Assembly (NCBI GenBank): GCA_029856145.1
Contig: JAHQWK010000001.1
Location: forward strand, 186,001-250,000
Direction: 5' to 3'
DNA length: 64,000 nt
From: Promethearchaeia archaeon
Lineage (GTDB): Archaea > Asgardarchaeota > Lokiarchaeia > Sigyniarchaeales > SOKP01
Positions 9,184-18,516 of the stretch are shown here, piece by piece. The notes below the pieces were generated by a model. It ran no database searches. It worked only from the letters and a program-made list of their open reading frames with translations, and was not told the DNA's origin. Positions within the stretch are counted from its first letter, which is position 1; each line of letters opens with the position of its first letter. The translations under genes and the position numbers were made by a program.

Positions 9184-9654
9184 ATGCGTGAATTAAACCA
9201 CAATGATTTGAAATCCTTTATTAAGCATGAAATTATTAAAGAGATTAAAAAAATAAGAGGGAAACATTCTCCAATTTCTGAAGTTGTCAACAATGTTTCT
9301 CAATCCTTGCGAGTGGAAAAGATCTATGATTTGAGTAAAAAAGAAAAATATTTTTTCTTACTTATTGCAAGAAATTATAATAAGCAGCCCAAATTAAGGT
9401 ATTTCATAGCTATTTCATTAGCAAATAATAGTTCTGATTTGTTAGTTCAATTTGCACGTGATTTTGTTCTTAAAAGTGATTTAAAATTAATTCAATATTC
9501 CATTTTCCCAAAGACCTTAAGAATTCAATTATTATTGCTAAAAGAACTTAAACTAATTGAAGACTACGCTAATTCTATAGATAAATTTAAAAATTATAGA
9601 AAGGAATTTCGTAGTAACCTAATAAAAGTAAAGAATTTCGTAGAAAATAAATAA
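9184..9654 (+). CDS. Hypothetical protein
   Basis: A 156-residue, lysine-rich soluble protein, predicted mostly helical. It begins MRELNHNDLKSF. No cysteine pairs, nucleotide-binding loop or transmembrane segment is visible. It lies 68 bases downstream of the AOR-family gene on the same strand, so co-transcription is possible. The only hint of role is position; it could be a small partner of the oxidoreductase, but nothing in the sequence proves this. Confidence 0.6.
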   Translation: MRELNHNDLKSFIKHEIIKEIKKIRGKHSPISEVVNNVSQSLRVEKIYDLSKKEKYFFLLIARNYNKQPKLRYFIAISLANNSSDLLVQFARDFVLKSDLKLIQYSIFPKTLRIQLLLLKELKLIEDYANSIDKFKNYRKEFRSNLIKVKNFVENK

Positions 9655-9745
9655 TTTTTAAGGATAAACATAATAATAATATTAATCATTATGATTTTGA
9701 TTTTAGAATCCGAATTACTTTATAAATAAAAAAAGGTTTATAAAA

Positions 9746-11215
9746 ATGTCATTTAGAGAAAATACAGTGAAGATTGTATCAACTTTAGGTCCTGCGTCAA
9801 GCTCCAAAGAAATGCTTAAAAAACTCATTACTGTAGGAGTAGATATTTTTAGATTAAATTTCTCACATGGGACTCATGATGAAAAAAAAGAGTTAGTAAA
9901 AAGAGTTAGAGAAGTAAGTGAATATACTAAACATACTGGAATTTTAGCTGATATTCAAGGACCAAAAATCCGGGTAGGACAATTTAAAGAAGATCAAGCT
10001 TACAATTTAGGGATCGGTCAAGAAGTAAAAGTTTTTGAAAAAGAAATTGAAGGTGATCAAGATCAATTTTCAATACCCTTGCCAGGTTTTCTTAAATCAA
10101 TGAGAGTAGGGAATTTTTTTTTTGTAAATGATGGAATTATCAAAATCAAGGTCATCAAGAAAGAACAAGATCATATGATAGGAGAAGTTCTTGCAGGTGG
10201 AACGATTAGTAATAGAAAAGGAGTTAATATTCCTGCTGGAGAATTACCTCAAAAAGTCCCTACTGAAAAAGATGTAAAAGATCTTGAATTCATTGCAAAA
10301 ATAGATCCAGAATATGTGGCTATATCATTTGTAGCAGGAGGAGACGATGTTTTACACGTAAAGAGAATACTTGAAAATTATGGAAATTCAAAAATTAAGT
10401 TAATTTCAAAAATTGAGCGCCCAATTGCATTAAAAAACTTCGATCAAATATTAGAAGTTTCAGATGGTATTATGGTTGCTAGAGGTGATTTAGGAGTTGA
10501 AATTGATCCAGATAAAGTACCTCAATGGCAAAAAGAAATGATTTATAAATGTAATCGTGAAGGAAAACCAGTTATCGTGGCGACTCAAATGCTTGAATCA
10601 ATGGTCACCAATCCCATTCCTACCAGAGCTGAGGCTAGTGATGTATATAATGCTGTTATGGATGGAACTGATGCTGTAATGCTTTCAGCAGAAACAGCAG
10701 TGGGAAAATATCCTGTAAATGCTGTTCAATATATGAATCAGATAGCAAAAACTGCTACTGAAAATATGCCTAATAGGGTTCCAGATGAATATGATTCTGA
10801 TAGACTTACTCATACTCAAACTTTAGGACACGCTATATATGCTTTAGCAAAAGAAATGCAAGAATTAAATTTTAGAGGCAAAATTCTAGTAATTACAAGG
10901 AGAGGGTATGGTGCTAGAATGATTGCAAAATATCGACCCCCGTTGCCTATAATTGCCATGACACCATTTAAAAAAACGGCGAGAGAGTTAAGTTTAGTCT
11001 GGGCAGTACAACCTTTTTATATTGAAAACATGGACTTCTTTAATATGGATGCTGAAGAAATAATAGAACAATCCGTCAAACTTGCTGTCGAAAATAAATT
11101 ATTAGATGAGAATGAGCATGTAATAATTTTATTAGTTTCAAGAAAATTTGAACGAAGAGGAAATCTAGTAGGACTTTATTATGTGGGTGAAATTCTCGAA
11201 TCTTCATCTGAGTAA
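9746..11215 (+). CDS. pyk: Pyruvate kinase
   Basis: A 489-residue pyruvate kinase that converts phosphoenolpyruvate and ADP to pyruvate and ATP at the end of glycolysis. Seen in order: the N-terminal KIVSTLGPAS, the substrate Arg in FRLNFSHG, the B-domain insert (about 70-165), the catalytic Lys and metal ligands in ISKIERP, MVARGDLGVE, ATQMLESM with TRAEASDV, and a C-terminal regulatory domain from about residue 345. Length and motif order are normal for the family. With the class II aldolase at 26.9 kb it supports a working lower glycolysis. Confidence 0.97.
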   Translation: MSFRENTVKIVSTLGPASSSKEMLKKLITVGVDIFRLNFSHGTHDEKKELVKRVREVSEYTKHTGILADIQGPKIRVGQFKEDQAYNLGIGQEVKVFEKEIEGDQDQFSIPLPGFLKSMRVGNFFFVNDGIIKIKVIKKEQDHMIGEVLAGGTISNRKGVNIPAGELPQKVPTEKDVKDLEFIAKIDPEYVAISFVAGGDDVLHVKRILENYGNSKIKLISKIERPIALKNFDQILEVSDGIMVARGDLGVEIDPDKVPQWQKEMIYKCNREGKPVIVATQMLESMVTNPIPTRAEASDVYNAVMDGTDAVMLSAETAVGKYPVNAVQYMNQIAKTATENMPNRVPDEYDSDRLTHTQTLGHAIYALAKEMQELNFRGKILVITRRGYGARMIAKYRPPLPIIAMTPFKKTARELSLVWAVQPFYIENMDFFNMDAEEIIEQSVKLAVENKLLDENEHVIILLVSRKFERRGNLVGLYYVGEILESSSE

Positions 11216-11395
11216 AAGTATTCGATTATATAACTGAATAAACTCAAGCTTTGTTTATTATCTAACTAATAAAAGTAAGTCATTCCATATTAATATTATA
11301 TTAATCAGTTTGTATAATAATATGTTAAAGACTTTTAGTTATAAAACCAAATACTAATATTTAATCGAATAAAAAATAAAGATTGAGGGAAAAAT

Positions 11396-11806
11396 ATGAG
11401 TACTGAGTGGAGTCACGCAAATTGGGTATCATTTCTAGGAATGATAGCTTGGATCTTAGGAATAATAAGTGGAGTTATCAACATATTATGGGGTATAATA
11501 ACTTTACCTCTTGTTATAATTGGGTTGGGAAATCCTATTTGGCTGATTATAAGCGGAATTTTAGCAATTCTAGTATCTTTTTTTATTATCTTGCCTAAGT
11601 TCTCGATTAAATGTTCTAAAAAAGATTGGGATTCTCTACTTAATTGGGTGTTACCACTGGGAAATATTAGGTTCCCATGGATGCTTATATGGGGAGCTAT
11701 TATGTGCACGTTTGGCTATGGATGGGGGGGGATAGCAATACTAGTCCCTGCATTTGTTTTGTTATTTGCTGGGCCCAAACCATATGATTGGAAAACCCAA
11801 GAATAA
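11396..11806 (+). CDS. Hypothetical small membrane protein
   Basis: A 136-residue hydrophobic protein. Hydrophobic segments lie at about 10-32, 33-52 and 53-66, then a short polar stretch (IKCSKKDWDSLLNW), and two further segments at about 95-125. Tryptophan is unusually frequent. No family was recognised. A purine-rich run (gattgaggga) a few bases before ATG 11396 could serve as ribosome-binding site. Confidence 0.65.
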   Translation: MSTEWSHANWVSFLGMIAWILGIISGVINILWGIITLPLVIIGLGNPIWLIISGILAILVSFFIILPKFSIKCSKKDWDSLLNWVLPLGNIRFPWMLIWGAIMCTFGYGWGGIAILVPAFVLLFAGPKPYDWKTQE

Positions 11807-11926
11807 TCAATAATTTCTTTTTTTTTAATTTTCTTTTATGTGCTAATAAATTTTGAGACTATTATTTTATTTATATAATCTTATTTTTTTGTTTCATGCA
11901 ATAACATAATCTCGCATGAAATTTGT

Positions 11927-12331
11927 ATGTACAATTCTCTCAAGAAATATAACAATAAAATATATACTGGTATGAGAGTAGGACTCTCTCATCAATGGAA
12001 CTATACAAATGGTAAATGGTATGAAACTAAAAAAGAGCCTGAGAAATGGAGTTTTAAATTTGAGAGTTTAAAAACTAGAATTAATCCTGCGCCAATTAAT
12101 TCTGGTGCTAAGATCAATACACAATTTCACTGGTATATAATTGCTGATCAGATTGCAACCAAAATTGATAATAATTCTTACATGACCTCAATGAAAGGAA
12201 TTAAATTTAAAATAGGGCATAAACGACCATATTGGAAAACCTTTAGTTATAACTATCCAAATCAAAAAAACTATAGAGAACGTTTAATAAAAATTTTAGA
12301 GGAAATTTTAGCTGAACTAAAAAAAGAATAA
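11927..12331 (+). CDS. Hypothetical protein
   Basis: A 134-residue basic soluble protein, rich in Lys, Asn, Tyr and Trp, with no membrane segment or cysteine motif. The pattern HQWNYTNGKWYETKK and later HKRPYWKTFSYNYPN suggests a beta-rich fold ending in an amphipathic helix (RLIKILEEILAELKK). No family was recognised. It is convergent with the next gene, with only two bases between the two stop codons. Confidence 0.55.
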   Translation: MYNSLKKYNNKIYTGMRVGLSHQWNYTNGKWYETKKEPEKWSFKFESLKTRINPAPINSGAKINTQFHWYIIADQIATKIDNNSYMTSMKGIKFKIGHKRPYWKTFSYNYPNQKNYRERLIKILEEILAELKKE

Positions 12332-12333
12332 CT

Positions 12334-12615
12334 TTAACTAATTTTTCCTTTATTTTGAGAATTTAGATATTTAATTATTATTGAATTTTCCTCCTTGATT
12401 GATATTTTCCTATCATTTCGACGAATAATAATTTCTTCAATATCTTTTTGTAAAATTGGAGAATTGTATCTTTCCTTAAATATAATAAACTCATTTGAAT
12501 TTGTGCAAAACCTTGTTAATTGAGATTCATTGATTCTTCCTATTCGACTCGTTAAATTACCTGATTTGTGATCTTTAAAAATAATTTCACATAAAACTTC
12601 TACTGCTTTTTTCAT
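12334..12615 (-). CDS. Hypothetical protein
   Basis: A 93-residue soluble protein starting at ATG 12615, beginning MKKAVEVLCEIIFKDHKSG. It has alternating hydrophobic and charged residues and an isolated basic stretch IIIRRNDRKISIKEE. No family or catalytic motif was seen. It is in line with and just downstream of the nitroreductase gene (36 bases), so the two may be co-transcribed. Confidence 0.5.
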   Translation of the reverse strand: MKKAVEVLCEIIFKDHKSGNLTSRIGRINESQLTRFCTNSNEFIIFKERYNSPILQKDIEEIIIRRNDRKISIKEENSIIIKYLNSQNKGKIS

Positions 12616-12651
12616 GAAATGAATTCTAGTTGAGAGTATTTAAAGAAAAAG

Positions 12652-13179
12652 TTAAAATTGTTCGTAATGAACAAATTCATTGATAGGTTTTCTCTCTTTA
12701 ACTTCACCTTTAGGTTTAATAGGATATCCTAAAGGTGTTAGACCCATTATTTTATACTTTTTAGGGATGTTCAATAATTTTTTAAGTTTTTGCTCGTTAA
12801 ACCAACCAATCCAACATGTCGCTAAACCTTCAGCAGCCGCAGCTAGAATTAGATGTTCGAAGCAAATTCCAAAGTCTACACCGTAATATTTTTCACCACT
12901 TTTATTTATACCAGATCCCACTGTAGAAATCATGCCAATAATAAACATAGGGGCATCAATAAACTTCGTTTCCTGTCCAATTGCTTCCCAAACTGCTTTT
13001 ACATTTTCAGGCTCTTTAACAACGATATAATGCACTCCTTGCATATTTGCCCATGTTGGGGCTAAACGGGCAGCCTCTAAAATTCTTTCAATTTTTTCTT
13101 TTTCAGGCATTTCAGGTTTATAAACTCTGAAACTCCTTCGTTTTTTTACTACTTCGTAAAAGTCCATATTAAATCTCAT
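12652..13179 (-). CDS. Nitroreductase-family FMN oxidoreductase
   Basis: A 175-residue nitroreductase-fold protein that would use FMN to reduce nitro compounds, quinones or flavins. Family signs: VVKKRRSFRVYKPE near the start (FMN phosphate-contacting Arg-Arg-Ser), ARLAPTWANMQ (residues about 36-46), and the C-terminal ATCWIGWF plus GLTPLGYP segments. The length is typical of the short single-domain members. The start could be Met1 at 13179 or Met5 at 13167. The physiological substrate is unknown. Confidence 0.85.
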   Translation of the reverse strand: MRFNMDFYEVVKKRRSFRVYKPEMPEKEKIERILEAARLAPTWANMQGVHYIVVKEPENVKAVWEAIGQETKFIDAPMFIIGMISTVGSGINKSGEKYYGVDFGICFEHLILAAAAEGLATCWIGWFNEQKLKKLLNIPKKYKIMGLTPLGYPIKPKGEVKERKPINEFVHYEQF

Positions 13180-13277
13180 TTAATTGCTTTATATTTCATT
13201 AACCTAATATTCCTTAAGTTTTGAAATTTTTTCTTTTTTAAAATAAGTTTGAAATATATTTGCTGGTTTAGTCTACG

Positions 13278-14057
13278 TTAATCATCTATCATTCTTTTAT
13301 GGCCCTTTGGACAAATTCCATAAGTACAATCATAAAAACCGTCATCATACTCTTCTCTAGCATCGTAATGTTCCCAACAATAAATTTTATCACATTCAGG
13401 GCAATAAGCATCCAATCCTTCATAACCATGGTGTTTTTCCATAAATTTATGAACGTCCAATAATTTTCTTTTCAATATATATTTAAATAATTCATATGCC
13501 AGTTTAATACTTAAAGATCTTTCATGAGTAATCCCTCGGAAAACTAATGATTCTTTTTCATCAAATCTTCCATATCCAATCTTAAATTCAACAGCAATTT
13601 TACCACACACAGAACAAGGAAGATGATATTCTAAATCAGAAACAATAATAACTTTTTTAATATTCTTCACAATTTCCTTTTCAAATAATGGGTTCTCATA
13701 TATTATCCAAAAGGCATCCCAACACTCCTTAAAATTATTATCAACTCTAATAATCAGGTCTGAGGATTTGTTATTCTTGAATATTTTAAGTTGACTAATG
13801 ATTTTCGATAACAAATTTCTAGCAGTATATAAGAAATTTTTTGAACTCTCAATATCTTTTTTATCTAATTTTAGATTCGTTTCTAAAATTTCCCAACCAG
13901 AATAAATATAATAATAAAAATCCTTTACATCTGAGATCCACAATTCTTTTGTTGAATTGTCTAATTCTTTGAGATTAATTAGATATTTAATAATATCTTC
14001 TTTAATATTTTCTATCTGCTGAACATAATCTCTAACATTAGATATTCTTTCTTTCAT
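13278..14057 (-). CDS. Hypothetical helical protein with C-terminal zinc motifs
   Basis: A 259-residue protein. The first 140 residues are helical and charged. The C-terminal part has two sets of knuckles: CSVCGK at about 147-151, and CPECDKIYCWEHY then CTYGICPKGH close to the end. That cysteine/histidine pattern suggests one or two structural zinc sites. No enzyme family was recognised. It lies downstream of a DUF3795 gene on the same strand with a 30-base gap, so the two are probably expressed together. Confidence 0.65.
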   Translation of the reverse strand: MKERISNVRDYVQQIENIKEDIIKYLINLKELDNSTKELWISDVKDFYYYIYSGWEILETNLKLDKKDIESSKNFLYTARNLLSKIISQLKIFKNNKSSDLIIRVDNNFKECWDAFWIIYENPLFEKEIVKNIKKVIIVSDLEYHLPCSVCGKIAVEFKIGYGRFDEKESLVFRGITHERSLSIKLAYELFKYILKRKLLDVHKFMEKHHGYEGLDAYCPECDKIYCWEHYDAREEYDDGFYDCTYGICPKGHKRMIDD

Positions 14058-14087
14058 AGGGATTATAGGTTTATACTCTTTATTTAG

Positions 14088-14573
14088 CTAAGGAATTTTT
14101 TTAAGAGTTTTATTTTCATTCACACTATTAAACAATTGTGTTCCACAATGAATACAATTTTCTTCGTACCATGAGAATGGATAGCCACAATTGGAGCATA
14201 ACCATTGTTCTTTCTGCTGTTTTAACCACTCTTGAAAACCTCTTTCTTTTATTATCTCTAAACTTTGAATAGCGACATTATGATGAGCTACGTTCCTGTT
14301 TTGAAAACTTTTGATTTTTTCACATGGAAAATCTGAACATGTGTTACAGAATTCAATACCTTTGGATTTAGCACAACTTCTAATTTGGCATCCACGAAAA
14401 TTCTCAAATACTAATTCACTTTTACATCCTTGGCACTTAATTTCCTTATCTTCAAGTGGACTAATCCAATCCTCTGATAGACAATCACTACGGCTTTGTT
14501 TATAAGCATTCATGATGAAACAAGCACCACAATAAAGTCCACAATAGGAATCAAATCGAAAAATCATTATCAA
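14088..14573 (-). CDS. DUF3795-family cysteine-rich protein with C-terminal zinc ribbon
   Basis: A 161-residue protein. The N-terminal half shows the DUF3795 signature: CGLYCGAC near the start, then CQGC, CQIRSC and CNTCSDFPCEKI. A second zinc ribbon follows (CSNCGYPFSWYEENCIHCG). The family is common in anaerobic archaea and bacteria; its function is not established, and the cysteines probably bind a metal. A second family member, broken by a stop, lies at 63416-63826. Confidence 0.8.
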   Translation of the reverse strand: MIMIFRFDSYCGLYCGACFIMNAYKQSRSDCLSEDWISPLEDKEIKCQGCKSELVFENFRGCQIRSCAKSKGIEFCNTCSDFPCEKIKSFQNRNVAHHNVAIQSLEIIKERGFQEWLKQQKEQWLCSNCGYPFSWYEENCIHCGTQLFNSVNENKTLKKIP

Positions 14574-14823
14574 TCAATTATTAGAATTTTAGATTAAATA
14601 ATAAATAATTAGATCCTCTTTTAATAGATCCATTAGCATAAATTTCATTCTTAATATACTGAATTTTGGAATTATTAATTTATAATTAGATTTTCTTATT
14701 AAATAATTTCTATTTATATTATCTTTAAATAATTTTTAGAAACAATCAATAAATACAATGGAAATGATTGATTAAATAAATCTTATTAAAATTTGAATTA
14801 AAAAAAAAAATTTTGATTGAAAG

Positions 14824-15600
14824 ATGACAAAGAAAGAATATTTTCAGATTTTTAATCTTATTGGGTTTATTGCAACAGTGATTGTTAATTTTTTAGCGGT
14901 TTTATTACCAATTGGTGATATGACTACTCAAGAATTATCGGATGCTATCCCTAACTTATTTGTTCCAGCGGGGATTACATTTTCAATTTGGAGCATCATA
15001 TATATCTTTTTAGGGCTGTTTTCTATCTATCAAATTAGGGATATATTTAAAGAAGATAAAATTGAAATGAAATTTTTAAATGATATCGGATATTTTTTCA
15101 TTCTTGGAAGTTTAGCCAATATCATATGGATATTTGTGTGGCACTATCAACTAGTTCCATTATCTCTAATTTTTATGATAGTTCTATTAGTTTCATTATT
15201 ACTTATTTACATGAAATTAAATATCGGGAAATCAGAAGTTTCTAAAATCGAAAAAATTGCTGTTCATATCCCCTTCAGCATCTATCTGGGATGGATAAGT
15301 GTTGCAACTATAGCTAATATTACCGCGGTGTTAGTTGTTCTTGGAGTAAGTGGTTTTGGTCTATTAGCAGAAATTTTAACTATTATAGTTATTGCTGTGG
15401 TCGTCCTTATCACATTTGCCATGCTTTTGCTACGAAAAGATTGTGCCTATAGTCTAGTTATATTTTGGGCGTTATTAGGGATTTTCATTAAACAAAGTGT
15501 TACTAATTTAACAATCGCTATAGTTGCGTTGATTTCGGGAATTTTAATTATAGTAGGAATCGTCTATATTATTATTCGAGAGAAAATATTGCGTAAATAA
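14824..15600 (+). CDS. TspO/MBR-related membrane protein
   Basis: A 258-residue polytopic membrane protein. The segment PAGITFSIWSIIYIFLG (about 47-63), the Trp-rich helix ANIIWIFVWHY (about 98-108) and the helix PFSIYLGWISVATIAN (about 150-165) match the tryptophan-rich sensory protein (TspO/MBR) pattern. It is longer than classical TspO (about 160), as in the larger family members with extra C-terminal helices. TspO proteins bind tetrapyrroles or lipophilic ligands; the role here is unknown. It ends 17 bases from a convergent gene, with T-runs in between. Confidence 0.72.
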   Translation: MTKKEYFQIFNLIGFIATVIVNFLAVLLPIGDMTTQELSDAIPNLFVPAGITFSIWSIIYIFLGLFSIYQIRDIFKEDKIEMKFLNDIGYFFILGSLANIIWIFVWHYQLVPLSLIFMIVLLVSLLLIYMKLNIGKSEVSKIEKIAVHIPFSIYLGWISVATIANITAVLVVLGVSGFGLLAEILTIIVIAVVVLITFAMLLLRKDCAYSLVIFWALLGIFIKQSVTNLTIAIVALISGILIIVGIVYIIIREKILRK

Positions 15601-15617
15601 TTTTTTTCCTTTTTTTT

Positions 15618-16640
15618 TTAAACATAATCAGAAATTAGGACTGTAACTATATCATTAATACCATAGTTTTCATCAAAGATTTTTTCTATATTCACTTTCA
15701 TTATCTTTTGGGATTTTTTAAGCAAAAGGCTTGGTAACTGTAATCCATATCTATCTTTTAGGTGAGATATAATTAATTTTAAAGGGATTTCAAGTTTATC
15801 AGAATAATTTTTTCCTTCTAATAAGCCTTGTTTGCAGATTTGAGTAATAGTGGATATGATTTCTTCAGTACATAAAACACTTACATGTTTATCTGTGAAT
15901 CGTGCTAATTTATAGCCTTTTACTTCTATACATAAAATTTTATAACTGGGTATTCTACTAAGAACAGCACTTCTTTTATCTTTATAATACTTATTATATC
16001 CTAAATAATTATAATCAGACTTCTTATGTTCAAAGAATGATGAAAAATGAAGTGCATATGGAGAATCAACTATATTCCTTCCTGACACATTCATATAATA
16101 AATTCGCCCCCCATATAAAGAATGGACTCGTTTTTCCATCCCTAATACACCTATACCCTCTTCATTTTGAGGATTTTTTTTATATGAAACACAAGTTCCA
16201 TGACCATTAAAGATCCATAATGTATAGATGTCTTTATGAGTGTAATTTTTTGTTCGTTCAATTAATTTTCTTTTGCTAATTTGAGAGTTTTGACATTCAA
16301 TAACAACCTTCTTTCCATTTTTTAATTCGAAATATACATCTGCGATTTGATCTCCGATCCTATGCTCAATTTTTTTTGAAAAAATTTGATTAAATCTTGG
16401 AAACATCACATACCAATACGCTTTCATAGTTTTATGTTCTAATGTTTCTGGCTCAAAAAAAAAATCTTTCTCTCCTTTATGTAAAAAGCAATCCAATTCT
16501 TCATTATAAAATAGAGGTTTTTTACAAATTGTACATAGCCAAGTGTATTTTTTAGAATTAGAAGGTAAACCATCTAGTATATTGAAAACCTTTCCTAACT
16601 CAAAATTAAAAGCGCGAACTACCCTTTTGTCCTTTTCCAT
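15618..16640 (-). CDS. CoiA-like nuclease-fold protein
   Basis: A 340-residue soluble protein. An N-terminal zinc-like set (C36-x2-C39 and C51-x2-H54) precedes LEHKTMKAYW. A PD-(D/E)XK-type core follows: RIGDQIADVYFE (Asp101) and VVIECQNSQIS (Glu115, Gln117), then the basic helix SKRKLIERTKNY. The order H-K, D, ExQ with a following Ser/Lys resembles the competence protein CoiA family, whose members are probable DNA endonucleases in transformation. The C-terminal 180 residues match nothing I know. In archaea such a gene could serve DNA uptake, repair or defence; no clear competence or defence gene is adjacent. Confidence 0.65.
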   Translation of the reverse strand: MEKDKRVVRAFNFELGKVFNILDGLPSNSKKYTWLCTICKKPLFYNEELDCFLHKGEKDFFFEPETLEHKTMKAYWYVMFPRFNQIFSKKIEHRIGDQIADVYFELKNGKKVVIECQNSQISKRKLIERTKNYTHKDIYTLWIFNGHGTCVSYKKNPQNEEGIGVLGMEKRVHSLYGGRIYYMNVSGRNIVDSPYALHFSSFFEHKKSDYNYLGYNKYYKDKRSAVLSRIPSYKILCIEVKGYKLARFTDKHVSVLCTEEIISTITQICKQGLLEGKNYSDKLEIPLKLIISHLKDRYGLQLPSLLLKKSQKIMKVNIEKIFDENYGINDIVTVLISDYV

Positions 16641-16918
16641 TTCTCACTAAAATAAATCGAATTTTAAAGGATTTTTATCTTTATATTACATTTTTTCTAT
16701 TTAAACCAAAGACTTATTAGATAATCGCATCGAATCCAAAAATATTTAGAGATATCGATATAAGGCTAGAAATTTTTTTCACTGTTGATATTTAAAAATT
16801 AAAAAATTTCTGGGGATAATAGTATTATTTTTAATATATCTTGAACATAGTATTCAATTATATAATAAGAAAATTTTTGTTAAACTGCTTTAAGATTATT
16901 TGTTTAAAGATTTTACTC

Positions 16919-17065
16919 ATGTATAATGCCATCATCTCAGGTGCGGGACATTCAGGTTCACAATGTGCTGAACACCTAGTTAAAACGGGATATAAAGTTG
17001 CTCTAATCCCTTCAGAGGATTTTCTATTCCCTTCAGAAGATTTTATAGCAAAAATAGATGACTAG
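16919..17065 (+). pseudogene. Internally deleted geranylgeranyl reductase relic
   Basis: Forty-eight codons from ATG 16919. The first 30 residues (MYNAIISGAGHSGSQCAEH...KVALI) align with the FAD-binding N-terminus of the intact reductase at 20688 (MYDVVISGAGPSGSQCAEV...KVALI), and the last residues FPSEDFIAKIDD align with its C-terminus MPSKDFIQKIND, both ending at a TAG. About 340 codons in between are gone. At the junction a short motif is duplicated (ccttcagaGgatttt then ccttcagaAgatttt). It keeps the dinucleotide-binding loop but has no catalytic domain, so it is a relic. Confidence 0.8.
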
Positions 17066-17101
17066 CTAAAATTCAAAAATAAAATCTCACAAATTACAAT
17101 A

Positions 17102-17554
17102 ATGAAATCCGACAAATTAATAATAAGAATAATTAAGAGTAAAAAGGAAGTTTATTACTCATTATTTTCAATTTCAGTAAGTTATTTATTATATTTGATC
17201 TTCATTTTATTCATTAATTTAGCAGATAGTCAAGTTGTTTTACCTTTTTTATTTTTGAGTGTTACTATTTTAATTTTTTTATATTCTCTTGACATATACT
17301 ATGATTCTAAGAGATATAACGAATCTACTTCAAAAAAATTAATATTTTTTTTAATTTTTTTCTCAATCGCTATTAGTTTCATTGCAGTATTGAGACTAAT
17401 AATTCTAATATTATTTGATATTTATTATTTAATTCCTATCTCTATCCACTTTCTAGCCTCAATTATAATTTATTATATCCTTAGGAAAGAAGTAAAGAAG
17501 TATTATTCTACAAAAAATAAACAGAATATTGAACAAAGTAAAAATCACCTTTAG
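17102..17554 (+). CDS. Hypothetical four-helix membrane protein
   Basis: A 150-residue membrane protein with four hydrophobic segments (about 21-40, 45-62, 79-102 and 107-125) and lysine-rich ends. It begins MKSDKLIIRIIKSKKEV. No family motif was found. It directly precedes the GT87-like gene with a 11-base gap, so it is probably in one transcript and may be an accessory subunit. Confidence 0.6.
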   Translation: MKSDKLIIRIIKSKKEVYYSLFSISVSYLLYLIFILFINLADSQVVLPFLFLSVTILIFLYSLDIYYDSKRYNESTSKKLIFFLIFFSIAISFIAVLRLIILILFDIYYLIPISIHFLASIIIYYILRKEVKKYYSTKNKQNIEQSKNHL

Positions 17555-17565
17555 TATTATTAATT

Positions 17566-18516
17566 ATGAAATCAAATAAATCGGTTTTTACTAAAGAAAA
17601 GAGAGAGTCTTACGTCTTGTTCTATATTCTTATCATCATTTTGATATCAGCATTTTTAGTTGCTCTTAGAATTATCTTTTACTTCTTCCAAGAAGAATCT
17701 TCTGGATTATTTTTTATTGATTTATTAATGAGAAATAGAGATCTAAACTTTAAAACCAACTACGATTTAATGCATAACGGAATTATTCATTATTATGAAA
17801 ATAATCCTCTATTAGATGAAAAAGCGATTTATTTCTACTTCTGGTATTTTATCTTTTATCCCTTCTACATGATACCCCTAGAAATTTCACTATATATCTG
17901 GGATCTATTGAGATTGTTTACCATGATATATATTGCAGTCAATATCCACAAGATAATTGAAAATAGAAGAGATCTACTCTTTTTCTTTCTGTTTTCTGGC
18001 ATTGGATATTTTGCCGACATGTATTTAAATAATACGAATTGGATTATTCAATTCTTATTATATGAATCATACATTCACCTAGAGAAGGATAAGAAACTCT
18101 ACTCTGGTATTTTTTTTACTCTGGCTACTTTTAAAATAACATTGATTATTATTCCGTTTGTATTTATCATTATTAAAAAGATTAAAGTGAAGGATTTGGT
18201 ATACTATTTTTTACCATTAATCGTAATTTGTATGCCCTATCTTATTTTTCCAGGATATTTTTTATCTATGATATCTAATTGGTTTTATATTGCAAATACA
18301 ACATCAGGCCCTCCTATTCTGACCATCTTTTTAATAATTTGGCGTTTAATTCAACCTGCTCACTTGATGTTTATTAGTATAATAATAGTAATTGTTCTCA
18401 TAAATATTAAGAATGAAGGAGCAAGAAATCGAATTGGTTCTTTAATTTATTTTGTTATTTTTGTATTTTGGGTTTTTTTATGGGTACTAATATTAGGATT
18501 GGCTCTATTTTTTTGA
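17566..18516 (+). CDS. Putative GT-C glycosyltransferase (GT87-like) membrane protein
   Basis: A 316-residue polytopic membrane protein with about eight helices. After the first helix comes a lumenal loop with acidic residues (LLMRNRDLNFKTNYDLM), then PLEISLYIWDLLRL. The pattern NTNWIIQFLL, LYSGIFFTLATFKIT and a basic KKIKVKD loop mirrors the GT87/mannosyltransferase layout (GQ-like helix, then aGxxxaLatxKp). I infer a polyprenyl-phosphate-sugar-dependent transferase acting outside the membrane. The assignment rests on pattern only. It lies in the region of the archaeosortase-like gene. Confidence 0.45.
   Translation: MKSNKSVFTKEKRESYVLFYILIIILISAFLVALRIIFYFFQEESSGLFFIDLLMRNRDLNFKTNYDLMHNGIIHYYENNPLLDEKAIYFYFWYFIFYPFYMIPLEISLYIWDLLRLFTMIYIAVNIHKIIENRRDLLFFFLFSGIGYFADMYLNNTNWIIQFLLYESYIHLEKDKKLYSGIFFTLATFKITLIIIPFVFIIIKKIKVKDLVYYFLPLIVICMPYLIFPGYFLSMISNWFYIANTTSGPPILTIFLIIWRLIQPAHLMFISIIIVIVLINIKNEGARNRIGSLIYFVIFVFWVFLWVLILGLALFF

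Noticed and set aside
11413..11709. Minus-strand frame of 98 codons over the 136-residue membrane protein
   Set aside because: The plus frame has helix-like hydrophobicity and a ribosome-binding site; the minus frame has no motif and fully overlaps.
16919..17065. Small independent NAD-binding protein
   Set aside because: Both ends match the same reductase, so a deleted copy explains it better.
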